Source of the DNA: Emcibacteraceae bacterium
Lineage (GTDB): Bacteria > Pseudomonadota > Alphaproteobacteria > Sphingomonadales > Emcibacteraceae
NCBI GenBank assembly: GCA_016763335.1
Contig: JAESUD010000081.1
Coordinates: 1-14,181, forward strand
Reading direction: 5' to 3'
Length of the DNA: 14,181 nt
Part shown: in pieces, positions 6,879-14,181 of the stretch
Layout of the letters: every line of letters starts with the position of its first letter
How positions within the stretch are numbered: the first letter of the stretch is position 1
The notes under the pieces: generated by a model
The model's input: the letters and a program-made list of their open reading frames with translations, nothing else
Told to the model about the DNA's origin: nothing
Database searches by the model: none
Program-made: the position numbers and the translations under genes

Positions 6879-7586
6879 ATGAAAAATTTAAACACTTACC
6901 CAATCACCCCTGGTTTCTTAAAACAAGCATCGAAATCGATCCTTGCCGTCCTATCCTGCGTTATGCTAACGGCAGGTTGTGCCAGTAATATGGCAAACTT
7001 CACTGGTGTTGAATCTCAAAATCGCAATATAGTCAAAATGGTAAGAATTCCTTATAATATTAGGTTTGGCGATGGTGTCGTTGAAATGAATAACGACGAA
7101 ATAGCCAAACTAAATAATTTCCTTATGACGACAAATGTGTCTTACGGTGATGAATTTAGTATGGATTTCCCGCTAGACAGAAATGGAAATTTAACAGATT
7201 TAAATAAGGGTCGCGTAACATATGTCTCAAACCTTCTAAAGGAAAGCGGTCTTTATTTATCGGCTAAAATAACCCCATATGGAATGGAGCCAAGTGAAGG
7301 TTTCGGACGTCTTCTGATTTCAAAATATGTCGTAACGCCCCCCAATTGTGGTGATTGGACGCAAAGGCCTAATCCAAATTATGGCAATGCTTCCATAAGC
7401 AACATTGGTTGCGCGTCACAAGCAAATCTTGGCCTTATGGTCGCCAATCCGCGTGACCTTATCATTGGTGCTACTGGTGCACCGCCAAATGCAGAAAGAA
7501 CCGCGGGAGCCGTACAACGTTATCAGACCCGTACCATAACAGTAGCTCCGGCCACGACAGGCAGCACAAGTAGCACAGGAAATTAA
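6879..7586 (+). CDS. cpaD: CpaD-type pilus assembly lipoprotein
   Basis: This 235-residue protein matches the Caulobacter-type CpaD family. The N-terminus is a lipoprotein signal with Cys34 in MLTAGCAS, so it is probably lipid-anchored in the outer membrane, where CpaD-like proteins assist the secretin. Family hallmarks are the middle region (IRFGDGVVEMNNDEIAKLNNF) and the conserved C-terminal block with PPNCGDWTQRPNPNYGN, then NIGCASQANLGLMVANPRDL. The three later cysteines are likely structural. The tail is Thr/Ser-rich. The ATG at 6879 is preceded by AGGAGAG (6867-6873), which overlaps the cpaC stop; starting 12 codons earlier at 6843 would overlap cpaC and weaken the signal sequence. Confidence 0.92.
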   Translation: MKNLNTYPITPGFLKQASKSILAVLSCVMLTAGCASNMANFTGVESQNRNIVKMVRIPYNIRFGDGVVEMNNDEIAKLNNFLMTTNVSYGDEFSMDFPLDRNGNLTDLNKGRVTYVSNLLKESGLYLSAKITPYGMEPSEGFGRLLISKYVVTPPNCGDWTQRPNPNYGNASISNIGCASQANLGLMVANPRDLIIGATGAPPNAERTAGAVQRYQTRTITVAPATTGSTSSTGN

Positions 7587-7602
7587 TAGTTAGAGAAGAT
7601 TC

Positions 7603-8844
7603 ATGAGTGTAGAAAAACTTTTAAATACAGTTTCTAAATCAAGCGACCATAAGGAATTTGGTGCTTATTTATGTGATGATGAAACAACGCAGCAATTGGT
7701 CCCTGTACTCAATGAGCGCGAATGGGACGCATCCCAGGTAAAAACTGGGGGCATAGAAAGCGCCATTCGTACTCTTGCGACCACTGGTTCACCGCAATAT
7801 CTGCTGGTTGATTTATCAAATTCCGTTGATCCGGAAGAAGATATCAACGCGCTAGCCGAAGTCTGCGAACCTGGCACAATGGTCATTACTATAGGCAAAA
7901 TAAATGACGTTACTTTTTACCGCAACATGCTTTCCTGCGGTGTTCAAGAATATCTTGTTAAACCCGTATCAACAGAGCAGATGAGAGAAGCGTTCCTTTC
8001 CGCAGAACATACGTTAAGGACACCGGTAGAAAATACAGCAAGCGAAGAAGATCAAGACAAAGAGAAAATTATTTCTTTCATAGGCGTCAGAGGTGGCGTT
8101 GGCGCGAGTACACTCGCAACAAACTGCGCATGGATACTTGCCAATGAAAAAAAACAGAAAACGGCGTTAGTTGATCTGGATATGCATTTTGGAACAGGTG
8201 CACTTACATTTGATCTTGAGCCTGGACGAGGCCCAACAGATGCCTTAGAAAACCCTAGCCGTGTAGATGGACTTTTCATTGAACGCGCTATGATTAAGGA
8301 AAGCGAGAATCTCTCAATTCTAGGATCAGAAGCTCCCCTTAATGATCCATCATATACTGACCCTGCAGCACTTAATCACTCGCTTGTAGAAATGAGAAAT
8401 AATTTCAAATATGTGATCCTTGATTTACCAAGGACGATTGTTGCCGATTATCCAATGCTTATAAGCGAAACTGATGAAGTTATCCTCGTTTCGGATCTTA
8501 GCCTTGCCGCAACACGTGATGTGGTAAGGTTTATTTCATTCCGCAAAGCTGTCGCACCCCAAGTTAAAGTGCGCATTCTTATAAATAAAAGCAGCGGTCC
8601 TGGCTTAACAGAAGTAAGTAAAAAAGATTTTGAAGCAACAATTGAACAACCCATCGATTGGGAAATTCCTCTGGATCACAAACTTATGGTTCAAGTTGCC
8701 AAGAGTGGGAAAATTCTTTCTCAATCAGCCAAACATAGTAAAATATCAAAACATTTTCACACAATATGTGACAGCATTACTGGTGGAAAAGCCAATGTTG
8801 TAAAGGGCGGATTTTTGGCAAAAATTGGTCTGGTAAAGAAATAA
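7603..8844 (+). CDS. cpaE: CpaE/TadZ-type localisation ATPase with receiver-like domain
   Basis: This 413-residue protein combines an atypical receiver-like N-terminal domain (about 18-135, with LLVDLS at the place of the phosphoacceptor strand and the LVKP lysine near 120) with a MinD/ParA-like ATPase (about 155-395). The deviant Walker A reads GVRGGVGAST (161-170), lacking both signature lysines of KGGVGKT; this is common in the CpaE branch and not a sign of decay. ALVDLDMHFG (Walker A', Asp191/Asp193) and VILDLP (Walker B, Asp274) are present. CpaE/TadZ proteins place the pilus machine at the pole in Caulobacter and relatives. AGAGAAG (7592-7598) is the ribosome site; the gap from cpaD is 16 bp. 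Confidence 0.93.
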   Translation: MSVEKLLNTVSKSSDHKEFGAYLCDDETTQQLVPVLNEREWDASQVKTGGIESAIRTLATTGSPQYLLVDLSNSVDPEEDINALAEVCEPGTMVITIGKINDVTFYRNMLSCGVQEYLVKPVSTEQMREAFLSAEHTLRTPVENTASEEDQDKEKIISFIGVRGGVGASTLATNCAWILANEKKQKTALVDLDMHFGTGALTFDLEPGRGPTDALENPSRVDGLFIERAMIKESENLSILGSEAPLNDPSYTDPAALNHSLVEMRNNFKYVILDLPRTIVADYPMLISETDEVILVSDLSLAATRDVVRFISFRKAVAPQVKVRILINKSSGPGLTEVSKKDFEATIEQPIDWEIPLDHKLMVQVAKSGKILSQSAKHSKISKHFHTICDSITGGKANVVKGGFLAKIGLVKK

Positions 8845-8879
8845 TAAAATAACTTACGGAATAATGATTAGTAAATAAA

Positions 8880-10586
8880 ATGAAACCTGCATTTGGACGC
8901 AAATTAACATCGAAGTCAGACGCTCCGCACGGCACAAGTATGCCAGAAAAATATCTCGGAGATCATAATAGGCGCTCTCTCGACAATAGTCTTGAGGCAA
9001 ATGTAACGACGTCTGATGCAAATATGGTCGATAAAGCTTATGAAATAATTGAGCCATGCTTAGGTGATAAAATCACCCCTGAACAGGCTAAGGAATTACC
9101 CAGAAGCGATGTTGTTAATACCATTGAAGAACTCATCACCGAAATTGTAAATAAAAACAAATTAAAAATAAATGACCTAGAAAAGCGGGATCTAACCACG
9201 GTCCTTCTTAATGACCTATTATCATCTGACAGTTCTAGCAAAATTGAAAAAGAAGAAAAAAAGGCCGTCAAACAAAAAACTAAAGTTAAAAAAGAAAAAG
9301 AAAAAGAAGAACAGAACCAGTTAGCCAGTAAAGAAAGCATCATTGATGCCAAGGACCGTCTACAACCGCTCTTACTGGAATATATCGATGCCGCAGCAGC
9401 CAATGAAATGGACCGTACTGATCTTGCTGATCAGGTAAGTGAAGCCGTTAATGAACTTATGGCACAGGAAAAAATAAACTTAAACCTGCGTGAGCAACGT
9501 GAGCTGGTCAATATGCTGCTTAACGATATGCTCGGACTTGGACCACTAGAGCCGCTGATTGAAGATGAAGCGATCACCGAAATAATGGTCAATGGACCAA
9601 AGCAGATTTATATCGAAAAAGCCGGTAAAATCATAATTTCCGATGTTGTATTCCGCGATGATCAGCATCTTATGAATATCTGTACAAGAATTGTAAACGG
9701 CGTTGGCAGGCGCGTTGATGAGAGCACACCAATTTGTGATGCGCGCCTCAAAGATGGTAGCCGAGTAAATATTATTATTCCACCGCTTGCCATTGATGGT
9801 GCTTCAATTTCAATTCGTAAGTTTGCTAAACAAAAAATTACTCTCGATAAAATGATCGATTTTGGCAGCATGTCCCATAAAATGGCAACTGTTCTCAAGA
9901 TTTCTTCAGCTTGTCGTCTCAATATTCTAATCTCAGGCGGTACCGGTTCTGGTAAAACAACCATGCTTAATGCCTTATCGCGAATGATTGACCCCGGTGA
10001 ACGCGTTGTAACTATCGAGGATACAGCAGAACTACAAATGCAGCAACCACATGTGGTGCGCCTTGAAACACGGCCCCCCAACCTTGAAGGAAAAGGTGAA
10101 ATTTCCATGCGGGACCTTGTAAAAAACTCCCTGCGGATGCGCCCTGACCGTATCATACTCGGTGAAGTGCGTGGTGCAGAAGCCTTTGATGTGCTTCAAG
10201 CCATGAATACCGGTCATGACGGCTCCATGTGTACCCTGCATGCGAATAACCCGAGAGAAGCATTGACACGGATGGAAAACATGATCGGTATGGCCGACTT
10301 GAAACTGCCACAAAAAGCGGTGCGTGAACAAATAGCAGGTGCTGTTGACCTTATTGTACAAGTTTCACGAATGAGAGACGGCGGAAGACGCTGCGCATCC
10401 ATAACCGAAGTTGTCGGCATGGAAGGTGATGTGATCACGACACAAGAATTATTCCTATATGAATTTACCGGTGAAGATGCTGAAGGAAACCTACTTGGCG
10501 AGTTCAAATCAACTGGCTTACGTCCATACTTTATTGACAAAGCCAAATATTATGGCCTCGACCGTGCATTAATGGAGGCCTTATAG
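8880..10586 (+). CDS. cpaF: Pilus assembly ATPase CpaF/TadA with duplicated N-terminal domain
   Basis: This cytoplasmic secretion ATPase powers Flp pilus assembly. All motor motifs are intact: Walker A GGTGSGKTT (Lys359), Asp-box IEDTAEL (380-386), Walker B region RIILGEVRG (Glu429) and His-box TLHANNP (452-458). At 568 residues it is about 70-120 longer than typical CpaF. The extra length is a second copy of the N-terminal helical domain: residues 53-114 and 157-218 align without gaps (20 of 62 identical by hand), both ending LLND-[LM]-L, joined by a Lys/Glu-rich linker (about 121-150). The start ATG is preceded by no clear ribosome site; a 4-codon mini-ORF ends one base before it. The gap from cpaE is 35 bp, the longest inside the run. 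Confidence 0.95.
   Translation: MKPAFGRKLTSKSDAPHGTSMPEKYLGDHNRRSLDNSLEANVTTSDANMVDKAYEIIEPCLGDKITPEQAKELPRSDVVNTIEELITEIVNKNKLKINDLEKRDLTTVLLNDLLSSDSSSKIEKEEKKAVKQKTKVKKEKEKEEQNQLASKESIIDAKDRLQPLLLEYIDAAAANEMDRTDLADQVSEAVNELMAQEKINLNLREQRELVNMLLNDMLGLGPLEPLIEDEAITEIMVNGPKQIYIEKAGKIIISDVVFRDDQHLMNICTRIVNGVGRRVDESTPICDARLKDGSRVNIIIPPLAIDGASISIRKFAKQKITLDKMIDFGSMSHKMATVLKISSACRLNILISGGTGSGKTTMLNALSRMIDPGERVVTIEDTAELQMQQPHVVRLETRPPNLEGKGEISMRDLVKNSLRMRPDRIILGEVRGAEAFDVLQAMNTGHDGSMCTLHANNPREALTRMENMIGMADLKLPQKAVREQIAGAVDLIVQVSRMRDGGRRCASITEVVGMEGDVITTQELFLYEFTGEDAEGNLLGEFKSTGLRPYFIDKAKYYGLDRALMEAL
9036..9533 (+). repeat. Diverged tandem domain duplication inside cpaF
   Basis: Codons for residues 53-114 (9036-9221) and 157-218 (9348-9533) encode homologous helical domains at a constant 104-residue offset. 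Key matches are R-[ST]-D at 75-77 and 179-181, a conserved E at 84/188 and 88/192, and R-[DE]-L with LLND near the end. The DNA copies are too diverged to recombine easily, so the duplication is old. Confidence 0.8.
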
Positions 10587-10595
10587 GATAGAGAG

Positions 10596-11573
10596 ATGAT
10601 AGTAGATAACCCTGATATATTAATGTTTGGCGCTTTTGCCAGTGTTATTGTTATTTTTGCAGCGATTGCTTTTGCAATAGGCATCTTTGGCAAGGCTAAT
10701 AAGATTACCAAAATTCGTTTGGAAAAAATCAAAGGACGACACAATAAAGAAGCCCAAATGCAGCAGCAAAAAAGAGCTCTTTTCAAAAAAGAAGAAAAAT
10801 CTGTGCTTGATGGGCTAATCCCTAAACCTGCAGAACTACGTAAAAGGCTTCATAAAACAGGCAAAGAAATTACGTTTAAACAATATATTATTGCCAACGC
10901 CGTGATTGCCACAGTAATCACCTTAATAATTTTCCTATTAACAGACTTATCTTTTCTTCCTTGTATTACAGTGGGGGTAGCGGTTGGATTACTGCTGCCG
11001 CACATGTGGGTGAACGCCGCCATTAACAAACGACTTACAAAATTCACCACACAATTCCCTGAAGCAATTGACCTGATGGTAAGAGGATTAAAGGCCGGCC
11101 TTCCGGTCACAGAATCAATAAGTGCAGTAAGTCAAGAAATGGACGCACCAATATCAACAGAATTTAAAACCATCACAGACGAAATACGCTTTGGCAAAAC
11201 AATGGATGAAGCCTTATGGCAAGCTTCCGAAAAACTGGACACGCCAGAGTTTAAATTTTTTGTAATCTGCATTTCCGTGCAGCAAGAAACCGGTGGTAAT
11301 CTTGGTGAAACGCTCGGCAATCTATCAAATATTCTTCGTGGTCGGGCACAGTTAAAACTTAAAATTAATGCTATGTCCTCTGAAGGTAAAGCAAGTGCGA
11401 TGATTATTGGCTCCCTACCCTTCATTATGCTCGGCGTGATATCGAGTATGAATTTTGAATATATGAGCGTCATGTTCACCGACCCCCGCGGGCAAATGGC
11501 TCTACTCGGTGGTCTAATATGGATGAGCATCGGCATGTTTATCATTTCCAAATTAATTAATTTTGAGACATAA
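10596..11573 (+). CDS. tadB: Tad inner-membrane platform protein TadB
   Basis: This 325-residue membrane protein belongs to the GspF/T2SSF superfamily. It has one N-terminal helix (about 10-31), a charged cytoplasmic segment (Lys/Gln-rich, 34-70), two helices (about 97-116 and 120-140), the T2SSF cytoplasmic domain (about 153-262, with FPEAIDLMVRGLKAGLPVTESI and QETGGNLGETLGNLS) and two C-terminal helices (about 266-285 and 302-320). With TadC it forms the platform on which CpaF acts to insert pilins. AGGA (10585-10588) overlaps the cpaF stop and lies seven bases before the ATG. It is called CpaG in Caulobacter nomenclature. Confidence 0.93.
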   Translation: MIVDNPDILMFGAFASVIVIFAAIAFAIGIFGKANKITKIRLEKIKGRHNKEAQMQQQKRALFKKEEKSVLDGLIPKPAELRKRLHKTGKEITFKQYIIANAVIATVITLIIFLLTDLSFLPCITVGVAVGLLLPHMWVNAAINKRLTKFTTQFPEAIDLMVRGLKAGLPVTESISAVSQEMDAPISTEFKTITDEIRFGKTMDEALWQASEKLDTPEFKFFVICISVQQETGGNLGETLGNLSNILRGRAQLKLKINAMSSEGKASAMIIGSLPFIMLGVISSMNFEYMSVMFTDPRGQMALLGGLIWMSIGMFIISKLINFET

Positions 11574-11575
11574 AA

Positions 11576-12559
11576 ATGGAACAGTTTCTCCCTGAAGGCA
11601 TATCTGGCGAAGACGTCATTACTTTACTCGCAGCAACATCAGCATTTCTGGTGATGATGGCGATTTGGAGCACCGGCATCATTAAAGACGGAATGGATGG
11701 TCGCATCAAAGCCTTACAGGAAAGAAGATCAGATTTAAAACGCGGCTATGTAGCCCCAGTTAAAAGACGGCAAACTATCAAAAGCAAAAAACATGTGGGC
11801 ATTATGCATGGTTTTGTGAGTAAGTTTAATATGTTAAAAAACGAGCGGGCCGAAAAATTCCAGCTCAAATTAACCCAAGCCGGCATTCGTAGCAAAGAAG
11901 CACTGGTGATATTTCTGTTTTTTAAACTAATTCTCCCGGTCATCATTAGCATTGTTGCTATCGTTTTAATATATGGCCTAGGCATGTTTGAACTTACCGA
12001 TACACAAAAATTACTCGCCGTAATCGGATCAGCTCTTGCCGCATCTTATTCACCAGAAATTTTCTTATCTAATAAGACATCGAAACGCAACTTATTGATG
12101 CAAAACTCATTGCCGGATATACTCGATCTGTTGGTTATCTGTGCCGAGGCAGGGTTAACTCTTGATGCCGCTTTATCACGGGTAGTGGGTGAAATGGGGC
12201 AAACTAGTCCTGACCTTTGTGATGAATTTAATCTAACTGCTATTGAACTTGGATTTTTACCAGACCGAAAAACCGCCCTACATAACCTCGCCACACGAGT
12301 AACCCTGCCATCAATTAAAGCCGTTACTGCAACACTCACCCAATCTGAAAAATACGGTACGCCGCTCGCTCAATCCCTCTGGGTTTTATCTGACGAATTT
12401 CGTAATGAACGTTTTATGAAAGCCGAAGAAAAAGCAGCCCGCCTCCCTGCCGTGATGACAGTGCCACTTATTTTGTTCATTCTTCCAACACTTTTTGTCG
12501 TCCTTATGGGGCCGGCCACTTGTCAGATTAATGATAAATTTATTAATGGCGGTATCTAA
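11576..12559 (+). CDS. tadC: Tad inner-membrane platform protein TadC
   Basis: This is the second GspF-like platform subunit, 327 residues. It has an N-terminal helix (about 14-36), a basic cytoplasmic segment (44-105), two helices (about 108-135 and 145-163), the T2SSF domain (about 176-290, with LPDILDLLVICAEAGLTLDAAL and GTPLAQSLWVLSDEFR) and a final helix (about 292-312). The ATG lies two bases after the tadB stop with no strong ribosome site of its own, so translation is probably coupled to tadB. It is the last gene of the tad run in this window; no tadD or tadE/F/G follows. Confidence 0.93.
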   Translation: MEQFLPEGISGEDVITLLAATSAFLVMMAIWSTGIIKDGMDGRIKALQERRSDLKRGYVAPVKRRQTIKSKKHVGIMHGFVSKFNMLKNERAEKFQLKLTQAGIRSKEALVIFLFFKLILPVIISIVAIVLIYGLGMFELTDTQKLLAVIGSALAASYSPEIFLSNKTSKRNLLMQNSLPDILDLLVICAEAGLTLDAALSRVVGEMGQTSPDLCDEFNLTAIELGFLPDRKTALHNLATRVTLPSIKAVTATLTQSEKYGTPLAQSLWVLSDEFRNERFMKAEEKAARLPAVMTVPLILFILPTLFVVLMGPATCQINDKFINGGI

Positions 12560-12623
12560 AGCAGCACCACTTTTATAATTTTATAAGACTTTGTTTTATA
12601 AATATGAATGATCATTTGAAGAT

Positions 12624-12650
12624 AAGGTTAACAAAAAGTTAATTTTTTTT
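12624..12650 (+). terminator. Weak hairpin with U-tract after tadC
   Basis: TTAAC (12628-12632) and GTTAA (12638-12642) pair around AAAAA, extendable by two G-T wobbles and an A-T pair. A run of eight T (12643-12650) follows directly. The stem is short and AT-rich, so termination would be inefficient, but the U-tract is good. The same bases form the CtrA-type box, so this may be coincidence. Confidence 0.35.
12628..12642. promoter_or_regulatory. CtrA-type box upstream of the second kinase gene
   Basis: TTAA-N7-TTAA is matched exactly (TTAA at 12628-12631 and 12639-12642). On the minus strand the second half extends to TTAACC, the fuller CtrA form TTAA-N7-TTAAC. The box is only 33 bp before the annotated ATG at 12676, so activation from it would imply an almost leaderless transcript or a later start. 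Repression is another possibility. It lies between tadC and the kinase gene. Confidence 0.4.
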
Positions 12651-12675
12651 GTTGACCTCGTGAATCAGATAGAGG

Positions 12676-13905
12676 ATGATTCGCTCAACATTTGAAATTA
12701 ATCAAATCAAAAAAAATTGTAACACTTCTGGATCTATATTTAACATGGATGCTGCCATTGAAATTATTGAAGAAATTGCCACTTCAAATATCTCAAAACA
12801 CCCGAGGTATATTGACGAAAATGGGCTATTCAATGTTGTATTCAACGAAGTAAGTGATGCAATTATTTTGCTTTCAATTGATCCTGAAAAAGAGATTCCA
12901 ATCATAAATGATATAAATTATCATTTCGAAATGATAACGGGTTATTCTTTTGACGACACGCGCAACAAGCCGTTATTTGATTTTTTTCATGAAAATTCTG
13001 AGCAACATATTATTTGTGACGCGCTTAAAAATAGAAAATCTGCATTCATTCATTGTAGTTTTATCTGCGCCAACAAACAAATACTCAACATGAATATGAC
13101 CGTTCGTCCATATAATGGTGATCTGGCATCTTCCCGCTTTATATGTGTTTTCAGAATGAGTAAAGATCATGTACAGCTACAGGACGAAGCGGCGCGGGAA
13201 ATTAAGCACAAACTTCTTGCGGCAATGCACCATAACTTTAAAACACCCCTAAACGGCATTCTTGGTTACTCCGAAGTTATTATGACCGAAATGCTCGGTC
13301 CTATTGGAAAAAGTACTTATAAAGAATATGCTTCGGACATCCATGGAGCCGGGCAAGAACTTCTTGAGCTGATAGATAATCTTCTCGAGCTTAAGGAACT
13401 GGAAACCACAGAGTTTGAACTTCATGAAGAAAAGTTTGACCTTATCTCTCTGCTTAAAAATTGCGTCAATAAATTTAAAAAAGCGGCTAATAAGAAAAAC
13501 ATAGTCGTCGAGGTCTCATACATACTTAATTTTCCGGCGATTTATGGCGATAAAACACGTCTGCAAAAGTCTATTGAGGCCATAATTGATAATGCTATTA
13601 AATTCACCCCAAAAGAGGGCAAAATAAACGTCAGTCTTTATACTGATTCTATTGGAAACAGTATTATTAGCTGTTCTGATAACGGAAAAGGGATGACCGC
13701 TCAGGAAATCACCAAAGCCTTTAGTTATGATACCCAGCTTGATGATATTTATTCTGATCCCTCTACTGGCATTGGATTTGGAATTTGTTACGTCAAAAAA
13801 CTGATTGAGAAACACGGTGGTAATATGTCCATAATCAGCGCTCCCGGAGAAGGAACTAAGCTTAACCTTAACCTTCCGCAAAGCCGTTCAAGATATAGAA
13901 CTTAA
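12676..13905 (+). CDS. PAS-domain sensor histidine kinase with non-canonical H-box
   Basis: This 409-residue protein has no membrane segment and is probably cytoplasmic. A PAS domain (about 55-165) precedes a HisKA domain with MHHNFKTPLNGILGYSE (184-200) and the LGPIGKSTYKEYASDIH stretch typical of PleC/DivJ/PdhS-like kinases. His186 aligns with the phosphoacceptor, but the adjacent acidic residue of the usual S-H-E/D box is Asn187. The ATPase domain is intact: N-box IIDNAIKFTP (Asn306), G1 DNGKG (335-339), G2 GIGFG (365-369). The start is uncertain: AGAGG abuts the ATG at 12676, leaving no spacer, while Met24 (12745) has only a distant GGA. No response regulator is adjacent; a metallo-beta-lactamase-fold gene follows 20 bp later, probably in the same transcript. 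Confidence 0.9.
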   Translation: MIRSTFEINQIKKNCNTSGSIFNMDAAIEIIEEIATSNISKHPRYIDENGLFNVVFNEVSDAIILLSIDPEKEIPIINDINYHFEMITGYSFDDTRNKPLFDFFHENSEQHIICDALKNRKSAFIHCSFICANKQILNMNMTVRPYNGDLASSRFICVFRMSKDHVQLQDEAAREIKHKLLAAMHHNFKTPLNGILGYSEVIMTEMLGPIGKSTYKEYASDIHGAGQELLELIDNLLELKELETTEFELHEEKFDLISLLKNCVNKFKKAANKKNIVVEVSYILNFPAIYGDKTRLQKSIEAIIDNAIKFTPKEGKINVSLYTDSIGNSIISCSDNGKGMTAQEITKAFSYDTQLDDIYSDPSTGIGFGICYVKKLIEKHGGNMSIISAPGEGTKLNLNLPQSRSRYRT

Positions 13906-13925
13906 AGACTGCGGGAGACTGCCTC

Positions 13926-14181
13926 ATGATTGTCAAACAACTATATGCCGACAATAATTTAAGAAATTTTCATTATCTAATCGCCTGTGAACATACAAAA
14001 GAAGCAATGGTCATAGACCCGCTTGATGTTGAACGATGCCTAAGTGCAGCAACGAAACATGGTTTCAAAATTACTCATATTCTCAATACTCATGAACATT
14101 GGGACCATATTGATGGTAATAGTGAGATGTGCGAAAAAACAGGCGCAACCATTTTAGCACACCAAGGAGCCTGTGATAAGA
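13926..14181 (+). CDS. Metallo-beta-lactamase-fold hydrolase, glyoxalase II-like (partial)
   Basis: The first 85 codons are in the window; the rest runs off the right edge. The N-terminus (MIVKQLYADNNLRNFHYLIA, then AMVIDPLD) and the metal-binding motif THEHWDH (His56, His58, Asp60, His61) fit the HxHxDH signature of the fold, in the branch containing hydroxyacylglutathione hydrolase (glyoxalase II). The later metal-binding histidines cannot be seen, so the substrate is open. GGGAG (13913-13917) lies eight bases before the ATG, a good ribosome site. The 20-bp gap suggests co-transcription with the kinase. Confidence 0.85.
   Translation, partial: MIVKQLYADNNLRNFHYLIACEHTKEAMVIDPLDVERCLSAATKHGFKITHILNTHEHWDHIDGNSEMCEKTGATILAHQGACDK

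Noticed and set aside
8083..8112. CpaE Walker A without its lysines as a sign of a dead ATPase
   Set aside because: RGGVGAST-type loops are usual in the CpaE branch, and Walker A' and B are present.
12576..12602. TTATAA repeats after tadC as a terminator
   Set aside because: They are AT-only self-complementary hexamers with no stable stem or following U-tract.

Overview
The window comes from an AT-rich alphaproteobacterium. This rests on the Caulobacter-type cpa/tad pilus gene order, a DUF2336-like domain, PAS/HisKA kinases of the PleC/DivJ/PdhS style, and a GreA end convergent with an Lrp/AsnC regulator. I cannot place it to genus. The DNA looks chromosomal: there are no transposases, integrases, tRNAs, rRNAs or CRISPR repeats.

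Layout. Bases 1-51 are the last 16 codons of what looks like greA (+), followed by a hairpin terminator shared with a convergent Lrp/AsnC-family gene (minus strand, 99-590). An AT-rich 327-bp intergenic region then leads to a large cytoplasmic histidine kinase (918-3086) with an N-terminal DUF2336-like helical region, a coiled coil, an acidic linker, a PAS domain, an intact H-box and a badly degenerate ATP-binding domain. Next is a complete-looking core Tad/Flp pilus locus: two small Flp prepilins (3359-3535 and 3665-3838, separated by a strong hairpin), then tightly packed cpaA, cpaB, cpaC, cpaD, cpaE, cpaF, tadB and tadC (3964-12559). After a 116-bp gap come a second PAS/HisKA kinase (12676-13905) and, 20 bp later, the start of a metallo-beta-lactamase-fold hydrolase that runs off the window.

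How the genes work together. CpaA should process the Flp prepilins. CpaF powers assembly through the TadB/TadC inner-membrane platform. CpaE probably localises the machine. CpaB, the CpaC secretin and the CpaD lipoprotein form the periplasmic and outer-membrane conduit. No tadD, tadE, tadF or tadG is present, so TPR assembly factors and minor pseudopilins must be elsewhere or absent. The two kinases flanking the locus look complementary: the first has a canonical H-box and a degraded ATPase domain, the second has a canonical ATPase domain and a non-canonical H-box. Exact CtrA-type boxes (TTAA-N7-TTAA) lie upstream of both kinase genes and a one-mismatch version lies upstream of the first pilin gene. 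This suggests, as inference only, cell-cycle control of pilus and kinases together.

The most distinctive protein feature is in CpaF: its N-terminal helical domain is present twice, 104 residues apart, as two ungapped 62-residue copies with 20 identities by hand count, joined by a Lys/Glu-rich linker.
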